Assembly (NCBI GenBank): GCA_937873805.1
Contig: CALMWO010000099.1
Coordinates: forward strand, 1-12,645
Reading direction: 5' to 3'
DNA length: 12,645 nt
DNA from: an uncultured Hyphomonadaceae bacterium
GTDB taxonomy: Bacteria; Pseudomonadota; Alphaproteobacteria; Caulobacterales; Hyphomonadaceae
The notes below the pieces were generated by a model that was not told where the DNA came from, ran no database searches, and saw only the letters and a list, made by a program, of their open reading frames with translations. Shown piece after piece: positions 1 through 7,642 of the stretch. Position numbers and translations under genes: made by a program. Each line of letters opens with the position of its first letter. The first letter of the stretch is position 1.

Positions 1-219
1 GCCGCGCACACCTATGTCGGCCGCTTCGCCATCGTGGATGGCGACAAGATCGACGGCGTGACCGCGACGGACGGCCTAGATGCCTGGTCTGGCCCGATCG
101 GCCGGTTCCCGGCGGGCGTCATTGCGTTTCACGACGACCAGGACAAGCCGGATCCGGGCCAGCAGAATTACAAGATGGTCGACTGGCGCGACATCCGGCA
201 GGCGCTCGACCTCGACTGA
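1..219 (+). CDS. 3-phytase (beta-propeller phytase), C-terminal fragment
   Basis: Only the last 72 residues are visible; the gene begins left of the window. The reading frame is open from the first base and ends at a TGA. The fragment carries the C-terminal signature of the Bacillus-type beta-propeller (myo-inositol hexaphosphate 3-phosphohydrolase) family. It shows YVGRFAIVDGDKIDG, then TDGLD, then a 'FPAGVIAFHDDQD' strand matching the family's 'YPYGIFVAQDGEN', and finally QQNYKMVDW followed by a short terminal helix (family 'NQNFKIVSWEQI'). The family releases phosphate from phytate with bound calcium and is usually secreted or periplasmic; the export signal and most catalytic residues lie outside the window. 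The stop is only 9 bases from the stop of the convergent next gene, with no terminator hairpin between them. The family call is firm; activity cannot be judged from this fragment. Confidence 0.88.
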   Translation, partial: AAHTYVGRFAIVDGDKIDGVTATDGLDAWSGPIGRFPAGVIAFHDDQDKPDPGQQNYKMVDWRDIRQALDLD

Positions 220-228
220 CCGCATGGA

Positions 229-933
229 TCAAACCGCAGGCTTCTTCAGCATCCCCAGGATGGCGCGCGCATCGTCCAGCTGTTCCGACACGGCGGAGCG
301 CAGGGAAGATTGCGCAAGGCTTGCTGCTTCAATCCGTGATCCGGCGGCTTTGATCTTGTCAGGGTCATACGACAGGACGGTGCGCCCGGCGCCGCGCAGC
401 GCGCCCGTGTCGTCAAACTCGACGGCGTCAAACAGCGAATCCTTGTCGAACATGATCGATAGCGTTGCGGCATAGACGAAAGCGTTGCGCTCGATACGCT
501 GATCGAAGCGGATCAGGGCGGCGTTCAGTTTCGCGTCGTTGACCAGGCGCAGATCGCCATCAGACACCATCTGGAGATAGACAGCCGATCGCGGCGATTG
601 CCGTCCAAGATTGATCGAGTTGACGATCCAGTCCTTCACCTTGGCGTCGTCCGGCGGCAGGCCGCCATTGCGCAGGGCCGTCAGGAGGCTCCGCGACGCC
701 GCCTGATAGCGCGTGATGTTGTCGAGCGATGTCGCAAGCTCGGTCTCTATGCCTTCGAATTCCGCATGCAGCGCGCTGGTGAGATAATCCGCATGCGCGT
801 GCTCTTCGCGCTCAGCGTTCCAGTTGGTTACCTGCATCGCGATGAAAACGCCGACGACCACGATCAGAAAGTCGATGCCGATCGCGGTCCATTCCTGCTT
901 GCGCAGATGATTTATCAGGCGGCGCAGCAACAT
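229..933 (-). CDS. Hypothetical single-pass membrane protein (DUF6090-like)
   Basis: A protein of 234 residues with no known function. A basic N-terminus (MLLRRLINHLRKQEW) is followed by one hydrophobic segment at about residues 16-36, then QVTNWNAEREE and a soluble, mostly helical remainder with no enzyme motif that I recognise. The 'W.AIGIDFLIVVVGVF...NWNA' pattern recalls small membrane proteins common in Caulobacterales and Hyphomonadaceae (DUF6090-like); I recall this similarity and have not tested it. I chose the second in-frame ATG because GGGGA lies six bases before it and the protein then starts directly with the basic/hydrophobic anchor. An ATG eight codons upstream (at 957) is possible but has a poor ribosome site. 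It lies downstream of the SGNH lipoprotein gene on the same strand, with about 50-75 bases between, so the two may be co-transcribed. Confidence 0.7.
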   Translation of the reverse strand: MLLRRLINHLRKQEWTAIGIDFLIVVVGVFIAMQVTNWNAEREEHAHADYLTSALHAEFEGIETELATSLDNITRYQAASRSLLTALRNGGLPPDDAKVKDWIVNSINLGRQSPRSAVYLQMVSDGDLRLVNDAKLNAALIRFDQRIERNAFVYAATLSIMFDKDSLFDAVEFDDTGALRGAGRTVLSYDPDKIKAAGSRIEAASLAQSSLRSAVSEQLDDARAILGMLKKPAV

Positions 934-1009
934 CTCAAATCCCCGGCCAATCCCCATCCCTGAGTCCTAGAAAATCATTCGGGCGCTGGATAGCGAATTC
1001 GTATCGGCG

Positions 1010-1882
1010 CTATCTCGCCAGCGCCTTGGCGATGGCGGCTTGCGTGATCGGCTCCATCACATTGTAGCCCGCCTTGTTGGGATGGATGCCGTCGAGGGTC
1101 AGCTCGGGCTTCATGGCGCCGTCGGCGGTGGCCATCGGCGCGAAATACTCGGCCAGCACCAGATCCTGGTCTGCCGCATAGCGGCGGATCCAGTCGGCGT
1201 AGGCGATCACCGCCTCTCTGGGGTTGAGCTGCGGGGCCCAGTTGAACTTGGCGGCGGGCAGGGGCGTGGCGAGGATCACCTTCACGCCATGAATTTTCGC
1301 CAGCTCCACCATCGAGGCGATATTGTTCTCGATCTCCTCCAGCGTGGTCGGCCCGGTGTTGCCTGCGATGTCGTTGACGCCTGCGAGGATGTGGACGGCG
1401 GCGGGCTTCAGCGCCAGCACGTCGGAGCGGAAACGCAGCAGCATTTGCGGCGTGGTCTGGCCGCTGATGCCGCGGCTGACCCGGGCAGTGGTGAAGAAGT
1501 CAGGATGGGCCAGCGTCCAACTCTGCGTGATCGAGTCGCCCATGAAGACGACGCGGTCGGCAGGAATGGGTTGCGTGGCGAGCGCTTTGTTGTCAGCGCG
1601 GAAGTAGCAGAGCGCAGCCCAGTCCTTGGTCCGCTGTTGCTCCTGCATCTTTTGATAAGCGGCGCCGTCTTCCGGGGTGATGGCTGGCCTTGGCCCGGTG
1701 CGGCCTTCCTCGAACGCAGAGCGGACGGACGCAACGATGCTGGGCGGAACGACCATCGGCGGGTCGCAGGGCGTACCGCCCACGGCGATTATTGGTGTTT
1801 GAACGGGTCCGGGCAGGGGGCTGGCGTTCGTGGCGCATCCGGCCAGCAGGGCGAAAGCAGCGATCAGGCTCGGGTTTTTCAT
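1010..1882 (-). CDS. SGNH/GDSL-family hydrolase, predicted lipoprotein
   Basis: A 290-residue protein predicted to be an exported lipid-anchored esterase or lipase-like hydrolase. The N-terminus MKNPSLIAAFALLAGC is a lipoprotein signal with lipobox LAGC and lipidated Cys16. The SGNH catalytic blocks are all visible: block I FMGDSI (nucleophile Ser117), block II glycine in RGISGQT (about 138-141), block III GVND (Asn170), and block V DGIHPN (Asp264, His267). A stretch of about 90 residues between the lipid anchor and block I matches no domain known to me. I placed the start 12 codons inside the longest frame because GAGAGGA lies about eight bases before this ATG and the protein then begins exactly with the signal peptide. 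The substrate cannot be told; the family includes acyl esterases, acetylxylan esterases and lysophospholipases. It is transcribed away from ddl. Confidence 0.85.
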   Translation of the reverse strand: MKNPSLIAAFALLAGCATNASPLPGPVQTPIIAVGGTPCDPPMVVPPSIVASVRSAFEEGRTGPRPAITPEDGAAYQKMQEQQRTKDWAALCYFRADNKALATQPIPADRVVFMGDSITQSWTLAHPDFFTTARVSRGISGQTTPQMLLRFRSDVLALKPAAVHILAGVNDIAGNTGPTTLEEIENNIASMVELAKIHGVKVILATPLPAAKFNWAPQLNPREAVIAYADWIRRYAADQDLVLAEYFAPMATADGAMKPELTLDGIHPNKAGYNVMEPITQAAIAKALAR

Positions 1883-2037
1883 GCGATCATTCCTCTCACG
1901 AACTGATCCTACCCCCAAATCCGCCCGCTTTCTGCGTCAAACGAACCCACCTATGCCTTCAAATGTAAGCCTCCCGGTAACGCCCCCTCTTTATTAGGAA
2001 ATGTGGGCGCATAGCGGGGCATGTCAGGAGCGGAAGC

Positions 2038-2946
2038 ATGACTCGCGTTGCCGTCATCATGGGTGGCTGGTCGTCGGAACGGCCTGTGTCGCTGTCCTCG
2101 GGCAAGGGCATGGCGGACGCCGCCCGTCAGTCCGGTTTCGACGTGGTCGAGATCGACGTGACGCGGCAGCTCGCGCAACAGATCGCCGATGTGAAGCCAG
2201 ACGTGGTGCTCAACGCCCTTCACGGCCCCTGGGGCGAGGATGGCTGCGTTCAGGGCATCCTTGAAATCATGGGCATTCCTTACACCCACTCCGGCGTGCT
2301 CGCCTCGGCGCTGGCGATGGACAAGGACAAGGCGCGGGCGGTCTACGTCCAGCATGGTCTCGATGTCGCAGAGGGCGGCATGTACGACGTCGAAGATCTG
2401 GCGCGCGACCACATCATGGCGCCGCCCTATGTCATCAAGCCGTCTGCGGAGGGGTCTTCGTTTGGCGTGTTCATCGTTCGGGAAGGCGCAAACCGCCCGC
2501 CCAAGGAGCTGACCGACGGAACATGGACATTCGGCAAGCGGGCGCTGGTCGAAAAATTCATACCGGGCAGGGAGTTGACCGTTGGCGTCATGGGCGACCG
2601 CGCCATGGCCGTCACCGAGATCACGACCTTAAGGGACTATTACGACTTTGACGCAAAATATCAGGCTGGAGGATCGCGCCATGTCCTTCCTGCAGACCTG
2701 CCGAATGCGGTCACCGAAGCTGCGCTATCCGCGTCGCTGAGGGCCCATCAGGCTCTTGGCTGCAGGGGAGTGTCGCGGTCGGACTTTCGCTACGACGACA
2801 AAGCGGGTCGACTGGTGATACTCGAGACCAATACGCAGCCGGGCATGACGCCCACCTCGCTCATCCCGGAGCAGGCTGCGCATATGGGCATCGACTATCC
2901 CTCGCTCGTCCGCTGGATGATCGAGGACGCGTCATGCCCAAGGTAA
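2038..2946 (+). CDS. ddl: D-alanine--D-alanine ligase
   Basis: A cytoplasmic ATP-grasp enzyme that joins two D-alanines for the peptidoglycan precursor stem. At 302 residues it has normal DdlB length. Motifs in order: GGWSSERPVS with Glu14; HGPWGEDG (62-69); YTHSGVLASALAMDK (82-96); the ATP-binding strand YVIKPSAEGSSFGV (131-144); VEKFIPGRELTVGV; and the C-terminal metal and phosphate site ETNTQPGMT (263-271). All are as expected for an active enzyme. The ATG follows AGGAGCGGAAGC, a good ribosome site. It overlaps ftsQ by 13 bases, so the two are translated from one message. Unlike the usual cluster, no murB lies upstream; a 155-base gap separates ddl from a divergent gene, so its promoter should lie there, though I could not pick out convincing -35/-10 boxes. 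Confidence 0.96.
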   Translation: MTRVAVIMGGWSSERPVSLSSGKGMADAARQSGFDVVEIDVTRQLAQQIADVKPDVVLNALHGPWGEDGCVQGILEIMGIPYTHSGVLASALAMDKDKARAVYVQHGLDVAEGGMYDVEDLARDHIMAPPYVIKPSAEGSSFGVFIVREGANRPPKELTDGTWTFGKRALVEKFIPGRELTVGVMGDRAMAVTEITTLRDYYDFDAKYQAGGSRHVLPADLPNAVTEAALSASLRAHQALGCRGVSRSDFRYDDKAGRLVILETNTQPGMTPTSLIPEQAAHMGIDYPSLVRWMIEDASCPR

Positions 2947-3860
2947 AACGTCCCCGTATCGCCGGACCCGCCGGCTATGATGACGACCGCGACGAGGCGC
3001 CGTCCGCGCCGCGTGCTGCGCGTCCTGCGCCGCGCGCGCGCGACATTCGCTATTCCGTCGCCTGGTTCCGTGACCGCGTCGCGACCTATGCGCTCGGCAC
3101 CATCGTCTGCGGCGCGGCGATGTTGACGGTTGCGGCATGGATGGGCGGCAGCCTTGGCGCATTCGGTCAGCGCATGAACAACGGCTTCAATGTCATCGCC
3201 CAGTGGGCCGGTCTTGCCGTGCAAGATGTGCATGTGAACCCCGAGGTCGACCAGCTGATGGCGGCCAAGGTGAAGGAAGTGGCTGGCGTGAAGGCCGGCG
3301 ACAGCATCATGAGCGCCGACCCCTACGCCATCCGCGACCGGCTTGAGCGAATGGACTCGCTCGGCGCCGTCAGCGTGCAGCGCCTGTGGCCGAACAAGAT
3401 CGACATCCATGTCGAGCAGCGCGAACCGAGCGCGCTCTGGCAGGATGGCCTGAACAGCGGCGACTGGCGTGTGATCGACCAGCGCGGCCGAACCTTCGCT
3501 GAAGCTGATCCTGCCAGGTACATGCATCTGCCACGTGTCGTCGGTGAAGACGCCGCCGAAGCCGCCGCAACGCTTGTCACCGCGATCAAGGAATTCCCGA
3601 ACCTCGCAGACCGCATGGACGTCGCCTATCGCGTCGGCGGCAGGCGCTGGGACGTGAAGTTCAAGGGCCGCACCGACGTGGTCGCTTTCCCCGATGACGC
3701 TCGCCTGATGGAGCAGCTCGATGCGCTGAACCTGATGCAGGCGCAGAACCGCGTGCTCGATCTTCCGGCGACGCGCATCGATGCGCGCCATCCGAAATAC
3801 ATCGCGCTGCAGCCCATGCCGGGCGCGCCAGCCGATGCCTCCTCGCCCGGAGGCACATGA
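2934..3860 (+). CDS. ftsQ: Cell division protein FtsQ
   Basis: A bitopic inner-membrane protein of the divisome that, in model bacteria, links FtsB/FtsL to the septal machinery. It has 308 residues. A Pro/Arg/Ala-rich basic cytoplasmic tail (1-48) is followed by one membrane span at about 50-75. A POTRA domain follows at about 95-165 (LAVQDVHVNP ... GDSIMSADPYAIRDRLERMDSLGAVSVQRLWPNKIDIHVEQREPSALW, given here with gaps), and then the FtsQ beta domain with WRVIDQRGRTF. The basic tail is long, as in other alphaproteobacterial FtsQ proteins. The start codon lies inside the end of ddl behind a GAGGA stretch, and the stop overlaps the ftsA start (ATGA), so ddl, ftsQ and ftsA form a tightly coupled unit. 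Confidence 0.94.
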   Translation: MPKVKRPRIAGPAGYDDDRDEAPSAPRAARPAPRARDIRYSVAWFRDRVATYALGTIVCGAAMLTVAAWMGGSLGAFGQRMNNGFNVIAQWAGLAVQDVHVNPEVDQLMAAKVKEVAGVKAGDSIMSADPYAIRDRLERMDSLGAVSVQRLWPNKIDIHVEQREPSALWQDGLNSGDWRVIDQRGRTFAEADPARYMHLPRVVGEDAAEAAATLVTAIKEFPNLADRMDVAYRVGGRRWDVKFKGRTDVVAFPDDARLMEQLDALNLMQAQNRVLDLPATRIDARHPKYIALQPMPGAPADASSPGGT

Positions 3861-5161
3861 CGGTTATGTCGTCGCTTGCCCAGCGTACCAATGTCCGTGA
3901 CCGCGCCCATGCGCGCGGAACGGTCATGGCTGCGCTGGACATCGGTTCTTCCAAAGTAACGTGCATGATCTCCCGTCGCGCCGATGCGACCGATGGCGAG
4001 CCACGTGTCGCCGGCGCGGGCGCGCAGGGCACCAAGGGCGTCCGCGCTGGCGCCGTGGTCGATCTCGACAATCTGGAACGCTCGATCCGCCTTGCGGTCG
4101 AACAGGCCGAGCGTGCGGCCGATCTTCGCGTCACCGACGTTGTCCTCGGCGTGTCGGGCCCCGATCTGCGTTCGGACGTGGTGCGCGCCAAGCTCCCCAT
4201 GAGCGGCCGCGAGATCACCGCCCAGCATATCCGCGACGCCCGCATCGCTGCGCTGGAAAGCTTCCAGCCGCAGGGCCGCGAAATCCTGCATTCAGCTCCG
4301 CTTGGCTTCACGGTCGACTCGACCGCCGGCATCAAGGATCCGCGCGGCATGTTCGCGGAAACCCTGACCGCGAGCTATCTCGTCGTCTCGGCCCCGACCG
4401 CCGGCCTGCGCAACATCGTCCAGTGCGTCTCGCGCGCTCACCTCAATCCTACCGCTATCCTGGCCGCTCCTTTTGCCGCCGGACTTGCTTGTCTGGTCGA
4501 GGATGAGGCCGAGCAGGGCGCCATGGTCATCGATTTCGGGGCCGGCGTTACGTCTGCGGCAGCCTTCTCCGATGGCGGGCTGGTGCATGTCGAAACCCTG
4601 CCCATGGGCGGGTCGCGCGCCACGTCCGACCTCGCCCAGGGATTGGGCACGACCTTTGCCGCTGCCGAACGGATGAAGACGCTCCACGGCGCGGTTGGCC
4701 TGTCTGAAGTTGGTGCTCTGGAGATGGTCGAGGCGCCCCGGCTTGGACCCGATGGCCGCCTCGAAGCTTACCAGTGTTCCCGCGCCGATATTGCCCAGGT
4801 CCTGCGTCCAAGGATCGAGGAAATCCTCGAACTGATGGACGGACGGTTGTCCAAGGCTTCGGCTGCTGGCCGTCCCTTGCCGAGACGGATCGTTCTCACG
4901 GGTGGATCGTCGCAGCTGCCTAGCCTGCAAGAGCTGGCAGAAGACGTTTTCCGCGCACCAGTCCGTCTCGCCAGACCTGCCAACATCAAAGGATTAGGCG
5001 AGACTTACAGTTCACCCGCTTTCGCCGCTGCGGCAGGGCTGTTACGGTGGGAGTTGATGGGTGGACCCGACCCGTCGCGTGGGGGCGGCGATCGGGCCGC
5101 TATGGATCACGGCTCTGGCCTGATGAAGCGGGTTTTCGGTTGGGTTCAGGAAAATTTCTGA
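3857..5161 (+). CDS. ftsA: Cell division protein FtsA
   Basis: An actin-like ATPase that tethers FtsZ filaments to the inner membrane. It has 434 residues. Phosphate-1 motif ALDIGSSKV lies at 26-34, the FtsA-specific 1C subdomain at about 95-180, phosphate-2 VIDFGAGVTS at 224-233, and the adenosine motif LTGGSSQLP at 347-355. The C-terminal amphipathic helix GLMKRVFGWVQENF is the membrane-targeting sequence, joined by a glycine-rich linker. The chosen ATG overlaps the ftsQ stop (ATGA), with GGAGG only three bases before it. A second in-frame ATG three codons on (3866) has 12-base spacing from the same GGAGG, so the exact start is uncertain by three residues. The gene is translationally coupled to ftsQ. 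Confidence 0.96.
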   Translation: MTVMSSLAQRTNVRDRAHARGTVMAALDIGSSKVTCMISRRADATDGEPRVAGAGAQGTKGVRAGAVVDLDNLERSIRLAVEQAERAADLRVTDVVLGVSGPDLRSDVVRAKLPMSGREITAQHIRDARIAALESFQPQGREILHSAPLGFTVDSTAGIKDPRGMFAETLTASYLVVSAPTAGLRNIVQCVSRAHLNPTAILAAPFAAGLACLVEDEAEQGAMVIDFGAGVTSAAAFSDGGLVHVETLPMGGSRATSDLAQGLGTTFAAAERMKTLHGAVGLSEVGALEMVEAPRLGPDGRLEAYQCSRADIAQVLRPRIEEILELMDGRLSKASAAGRPLPRRIVLTGGSSQLPSLQELAEDVFRAPVRLARPANIKGLGETYSSPAFAAAAGLLRWELMGGPDPSRGGGDRAAMDHGSGLMKRVFGWVQENF

Positions 5162-5176
5162 GCCCAAACGACGACT

Positions 5177-5191
5177 TTAAGACGCGCTTAG
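5177..5191 (+). promoter_or_regulatory. Candidate CtrA-binding site upstream of ftsZ
   Basis: In the 99-base gap between ftsA and ftsZ the sequence reads TTAA-GACGCGC-TTAG, one mismatch from the CtrA consensus TTAA-N7-TTAA. In Caulobacter, CtrA is known to control ftsZ transcription directly, so the position fits. I see no clear -35/-10 pair to go with it. One site with a mismatch could arise by chance, although AT-rich words are scarce in this DNA. The binding itself is inferred. Confidence 0.4.
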
Positions 5192-5260
5192 CCAAAACCG
5201 CCGATCTTTCATCAAATTCTCTGGCCAGAAGGCTAGGGAACTTGGTTGTCGAGGGTTGTT

Positions 5261-6661
5261 ATGGCCGTTGAACTTAGACCCCGGATAGTCGTGATCGGCG
5301 TTGGTGGCGCGGGCGGAAACGCCGTCAACAACATGATCGAGGCCAATCTGCAGGGCGTCGAATTCGTGGTGGCGAACACGGATGCGCAGGCGCTGGTGCG
5401 CTCCAAGGCCCCGACCCAGATCCAGCTCGGCATCGGCCGCACCTCCGGCCTCGGCGCTGGCGCCAACCCCGAAGTCGGGATGGAAGCCGCCAAGGAAAGC
5501 TCGGACGAGATCAAGCGCCTGCTGCATGGCGCGCACATGTGCTTCATCGCTGCCGGCATGGGCGGCGGCACCGGAACCGGCGCCGCGCCGATAATCGCCC
5601 GCATCGCGAAAGAGCAGAAAGTCCTCACCGTCGGCGTGGTCACCAAGCCGTTCGACTTCGAGGGCAAGCGCCGCATGCAGGTTGCGGAAAAGGGCATCAT
5701 CGACCTCCGCAATGAAGTCGACACGCTTCTCATCATCCCGAACCAGAACCTGTTCCGCATCGCGAACAAGGACACGACCTTTGCTGACGCGTTCGGCATG
5801 GCCGACAGGGTTCTCTATTCCGGCGTCCGCGGCATCACCGACCTGATGGTCATGCCTGGCCTGATCAACCTGGACTTCGCGGACGTGCGCACCGTCATGG
5901 CGGGCATGGGCTCGGCGATGATGGGCGAGGGCGAAGGCGAGGGCGAGAACCGCGCGCTGAAAGCCGCCAAGGCCGCCATCGCCAACCCGCTGCTCGACGA
6001 CGTGTCGATGAAGGGCGCCAAGGGCGTGTTGATCAACATCACCGGCGGCTATGACATGACGCTGTTCGAGGTTGATGAAGCTGCGAACGAGGTTCGCCGC
6101 GAAGTCGATGTCGACGCGCACATCATCCTCGGCTCGACCTTTGACGAGAAGATGGTCGGCAAGATCCGCGTGTCGGTCGTCGCCGCTGGCCTGCAACAGA
6201 TGACCGGGGTACGTCCGATGCCGCAGCCGGTGCGTGAACTCCAGGCTGGCCTCACCACCGCCGTCATGAACGCGCCGCATCCGGCCGCCGAACTCGGTAT
6301 CGCCGCGCAGCCCGCGCCGATCGTTGTGCCGCAGCCGGCGCCGTCGTCGATCTCCACGGCGCAAGCCAACGTCCCGCCGTCCGACCTGCGTCCGCCCGCG
6401 CCGATCATCCGCCCGCGCCCCGCGCCGATGCCGGAGCAGCCCGCGCCCCTGGAAGCCCAGGCGCCTGAAGCTGCACCCGCGCCACCGCCGCAGGCTCATG
6501 CCGATCAGGGCAAGGAGCGTTCGTTTGCATCGCTGTTCGGCTGGAAATCCAAGCCCGCTGACGAGCCCGCCGCGCCTGCCGCCAAGCCGGTCGCGGACGA
6601 CGAGAGCTTCGATGATGAGCTCGAAATCCCGGCCTTCCTGCGCCGCTCGGGTCAGGCCTAG
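5261..6661 (+). CDS. ftsZ: Cell division protein FtsZ
   Basis: The tubulin-like GTPase that forms the cytokinetic ring at midcell. From the chosen ATG it has 466 residues. The GTP-binding glycine loop GVGGAGGNAVNNM lies at 13-25, the tubulin signature GGGTGTG at 101-107, and the T7 loop NLDFAD, which supplies the catalytic acidic residue, at 203-208. The C-terminal GTPase subdomain runs to about residue 318. A linker of about 130 residues rich in Pro, Ala and Gln follows, typical of Alphaproteobacteria. The C-terminal peptide DDELEIPAFLRR is the docking site for FtsA and other partners. I chose the ATG preceded by GAGG with six-base spacing; a TTG five codons upstream has no better support. 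The gene may have its own promoter in the preceding gap. Its stop is 12 bases from the stop of the convergent rsm22-like gene. Confidence 0.97.
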   Translation: MAVELRPRIVVIGVGGAGGNAVNNMIEANLQGVEFVVANTDAQALVRSKAPTQIQLGIGRTSGLGAGANPEVGMEAAKESSDEIKRLLHGAHMCFIAAGMGGGTGTGAAPIIARIAKEQKVLTVGVVTKPFDFEGKRRMQVAEKGIIDLRNEVDTLLIIPNQNLFRIANKDTTFADAFGMADRVLYSGVRGITDLMVMPGLINLDFADVRTVMAGMGSAMMGEGEGEGENRALKAAKAAIANPLLDDVSMKGAKGVLINITGGYDMTLFEVDEAANEVRREVDVDAHIILGSTFDEKMVGKIRVSVVAAGLQQMTGVRPMPQPVRELQAGLTTAVMNAPHPAAELGIAAQPAPIVVPQPAPSSISTAQANVPPSDLRPPAPIIRPRPAPMPEQPAPLEAQAPEAAPAPPPQAHADQGKERSFASLFGWKSKPADEPAAPAAKPVADDESFDDELEIPAFLRRSGQA

Positions 6662-6673
6662 AAGCCGCTCGGT

Positions 6674-7642
6674 CTAGCTCCCGAACGTATCGCCCCAGTC
6701 GCTTCTGCGCGCTGACTTGAATGCGTCGCCCTCGCGGCGCGTTACAAGACGGCTTTCGGCAATGCCATCCGGCCTGCACAGCTTCAATCGCACGCGCCCC
6801 TTTGCGGCTTCCGGCGGCGTCAGCACGCGTGCCGGGCGCGATGCCGCCTGCATGCGGGACGCGGCGAGATAGATATACTTCTCGTCCTCCCACGGAACTT
6901 CGGCTTCCTTCGCCAGCCTGTGTACGCGCGAGCGCGCAACGCGCGCGGCGAAGTGGCACCAATCGGGCTCGACGATCGGGCAGGCGAGCGTGTGCGGGCA
7001 GGGCGCAAGAATGTTCGCACTACGCGCGATCAGCTGTGCGCGGGCTTGCAGTATGCGCCGCCAACCCGCCGTCGTGCCCGGCTCGACGATCACAAGCACC
7101 CCGGACGTCAGCGACCACAGCCGATCGACAAGCCTGTCGCGCTGATCCTGTGAAAGCTCATCAAGCACATAGGCCAGCGTCACCAGATCGCTTGGCGCCA
7201 TGCGGTCGCTATCGCGCGTCACATCCGAATTGCGCCAGTCGACATGCGCCAGATGGCTGGCCGCCGTGAGCTTTTCGCCAACAGCGCGGATGGCCGGGCT
7301 GGCTTCCAGCAGCGTGATGCTCTGCAAGTCCGGCCAGACCGCCGCCGCCGCCCACAGCACCGTGCCGGGGCCTGCGCCGACATCGAGCGCGGTTCGTGGT
7401 GCAAAATCCGGCGCGCGCTCGGCCAGCGCCGTCAGGCTGGCGTGGATTGCCGCATAGGTCGCCGGCATCCGCGTCGCGATATAAGCCAGCGCCAGCTTCG
7501 CATCCGAGATATGCAGCCGCCCATCGCGCACCTCGTTGCGATAACGCAGGGAGAGCGCTTTTGAGGCGGCGCTGAGATCGGAGATCGCGACGCCTTCCAG
7601 CGCGCTGTCCACGGCCTGTCGCAAGCGGGGAGGCAGTTCCAT
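6674..7642 (-). CDS. Rsm22-family (METTL17-like) methyltransferase-like protein
   Basis: A 322-residue member of the Rsm22 family, bacterial relatives of the mitochondrial small-ribosomal-subunit assembly factor Rsm22/METTL17. An N-terminal helical region ends in SLRYRNEV. The SAM-binding motif ALDVGAGPGT (85-94) is followed by an acidic residue in LLEAS (111-115) and by LAYVLDEL (156-163). Then comes the family signature CPHTLACP ... WCHF (Cys215, Cys221, Cys229). A fourth cysteine, Cys289 in KLCRPDG, completes the set that binds a 4Fe-4S cluster in the mitochondrial protein. It probably acts on the small ribosomal subunit; whether it still methylates RNA is unknown. The ATG has no visible ribosome site, and a -10-like CTAGCA lies seven bases upstream, so the message may be leaderless. 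It diverges from lpxC and converges on ftsZ. Confidence 0.86.
   Translation of the reverse strand: MELPPRLRQAVDSALEGVAISDLSAASKALSLRYRNEVRDGRLHISDAKLALAYIATRMPATYAAIHASLTALAERAPDFAPRTALDVGAGPGTVLWAAAAVWPDLQSITLLEASPAIRAVGEKLTAASHLAHVDWRNSDVTRDSDRMAPSDLVTLAYVLDELSQDQRDRLVDRLWSLTSGVLVIVEPGTTAGWRRILQARAQLIARSANILAPCPHTLACPIVEPDWCHFAARVARSRVHRLAKEAEVPWEDEKYIYLAASRMQAASRPARVLTPPEAAKGRVRLKLCRPDGIAESRLVTRREGDAFKSARRSDWGDTFGS

Noticed and set aside
1040..1906. Long open frame on the plus strand opposite the SGNH hydrolase gene
   Set aside because: Its translation has no recognisable motif and reflects third-position GC bias; the minus strand has a lipobox, all SGNH blocks and a good ribosome site.
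1919..2037. Promoter search before ddl
   Set aside because: Several AT-rich words (CTATGC, TTTATT, CATAGC) occur but none has a partner at 16-18 bases; no defensible promoter call.
5929..5950. Short GAGGGC-like tandem repeat (GEGEGEGEN in FtsZ)
   Set aside because: The segment has the same length as the usual 'MGTGEAEGE' loop in FtsZ, so it is ordinary codon repetition and not an expansion.
5177..6499. 440-residue open frame opposite ftsZ
   Set aside because: Arg/His/Ala-rich translation typical of an antisense shadow in GC-rich DNA; ftsZ on the other strand is unmistakable.
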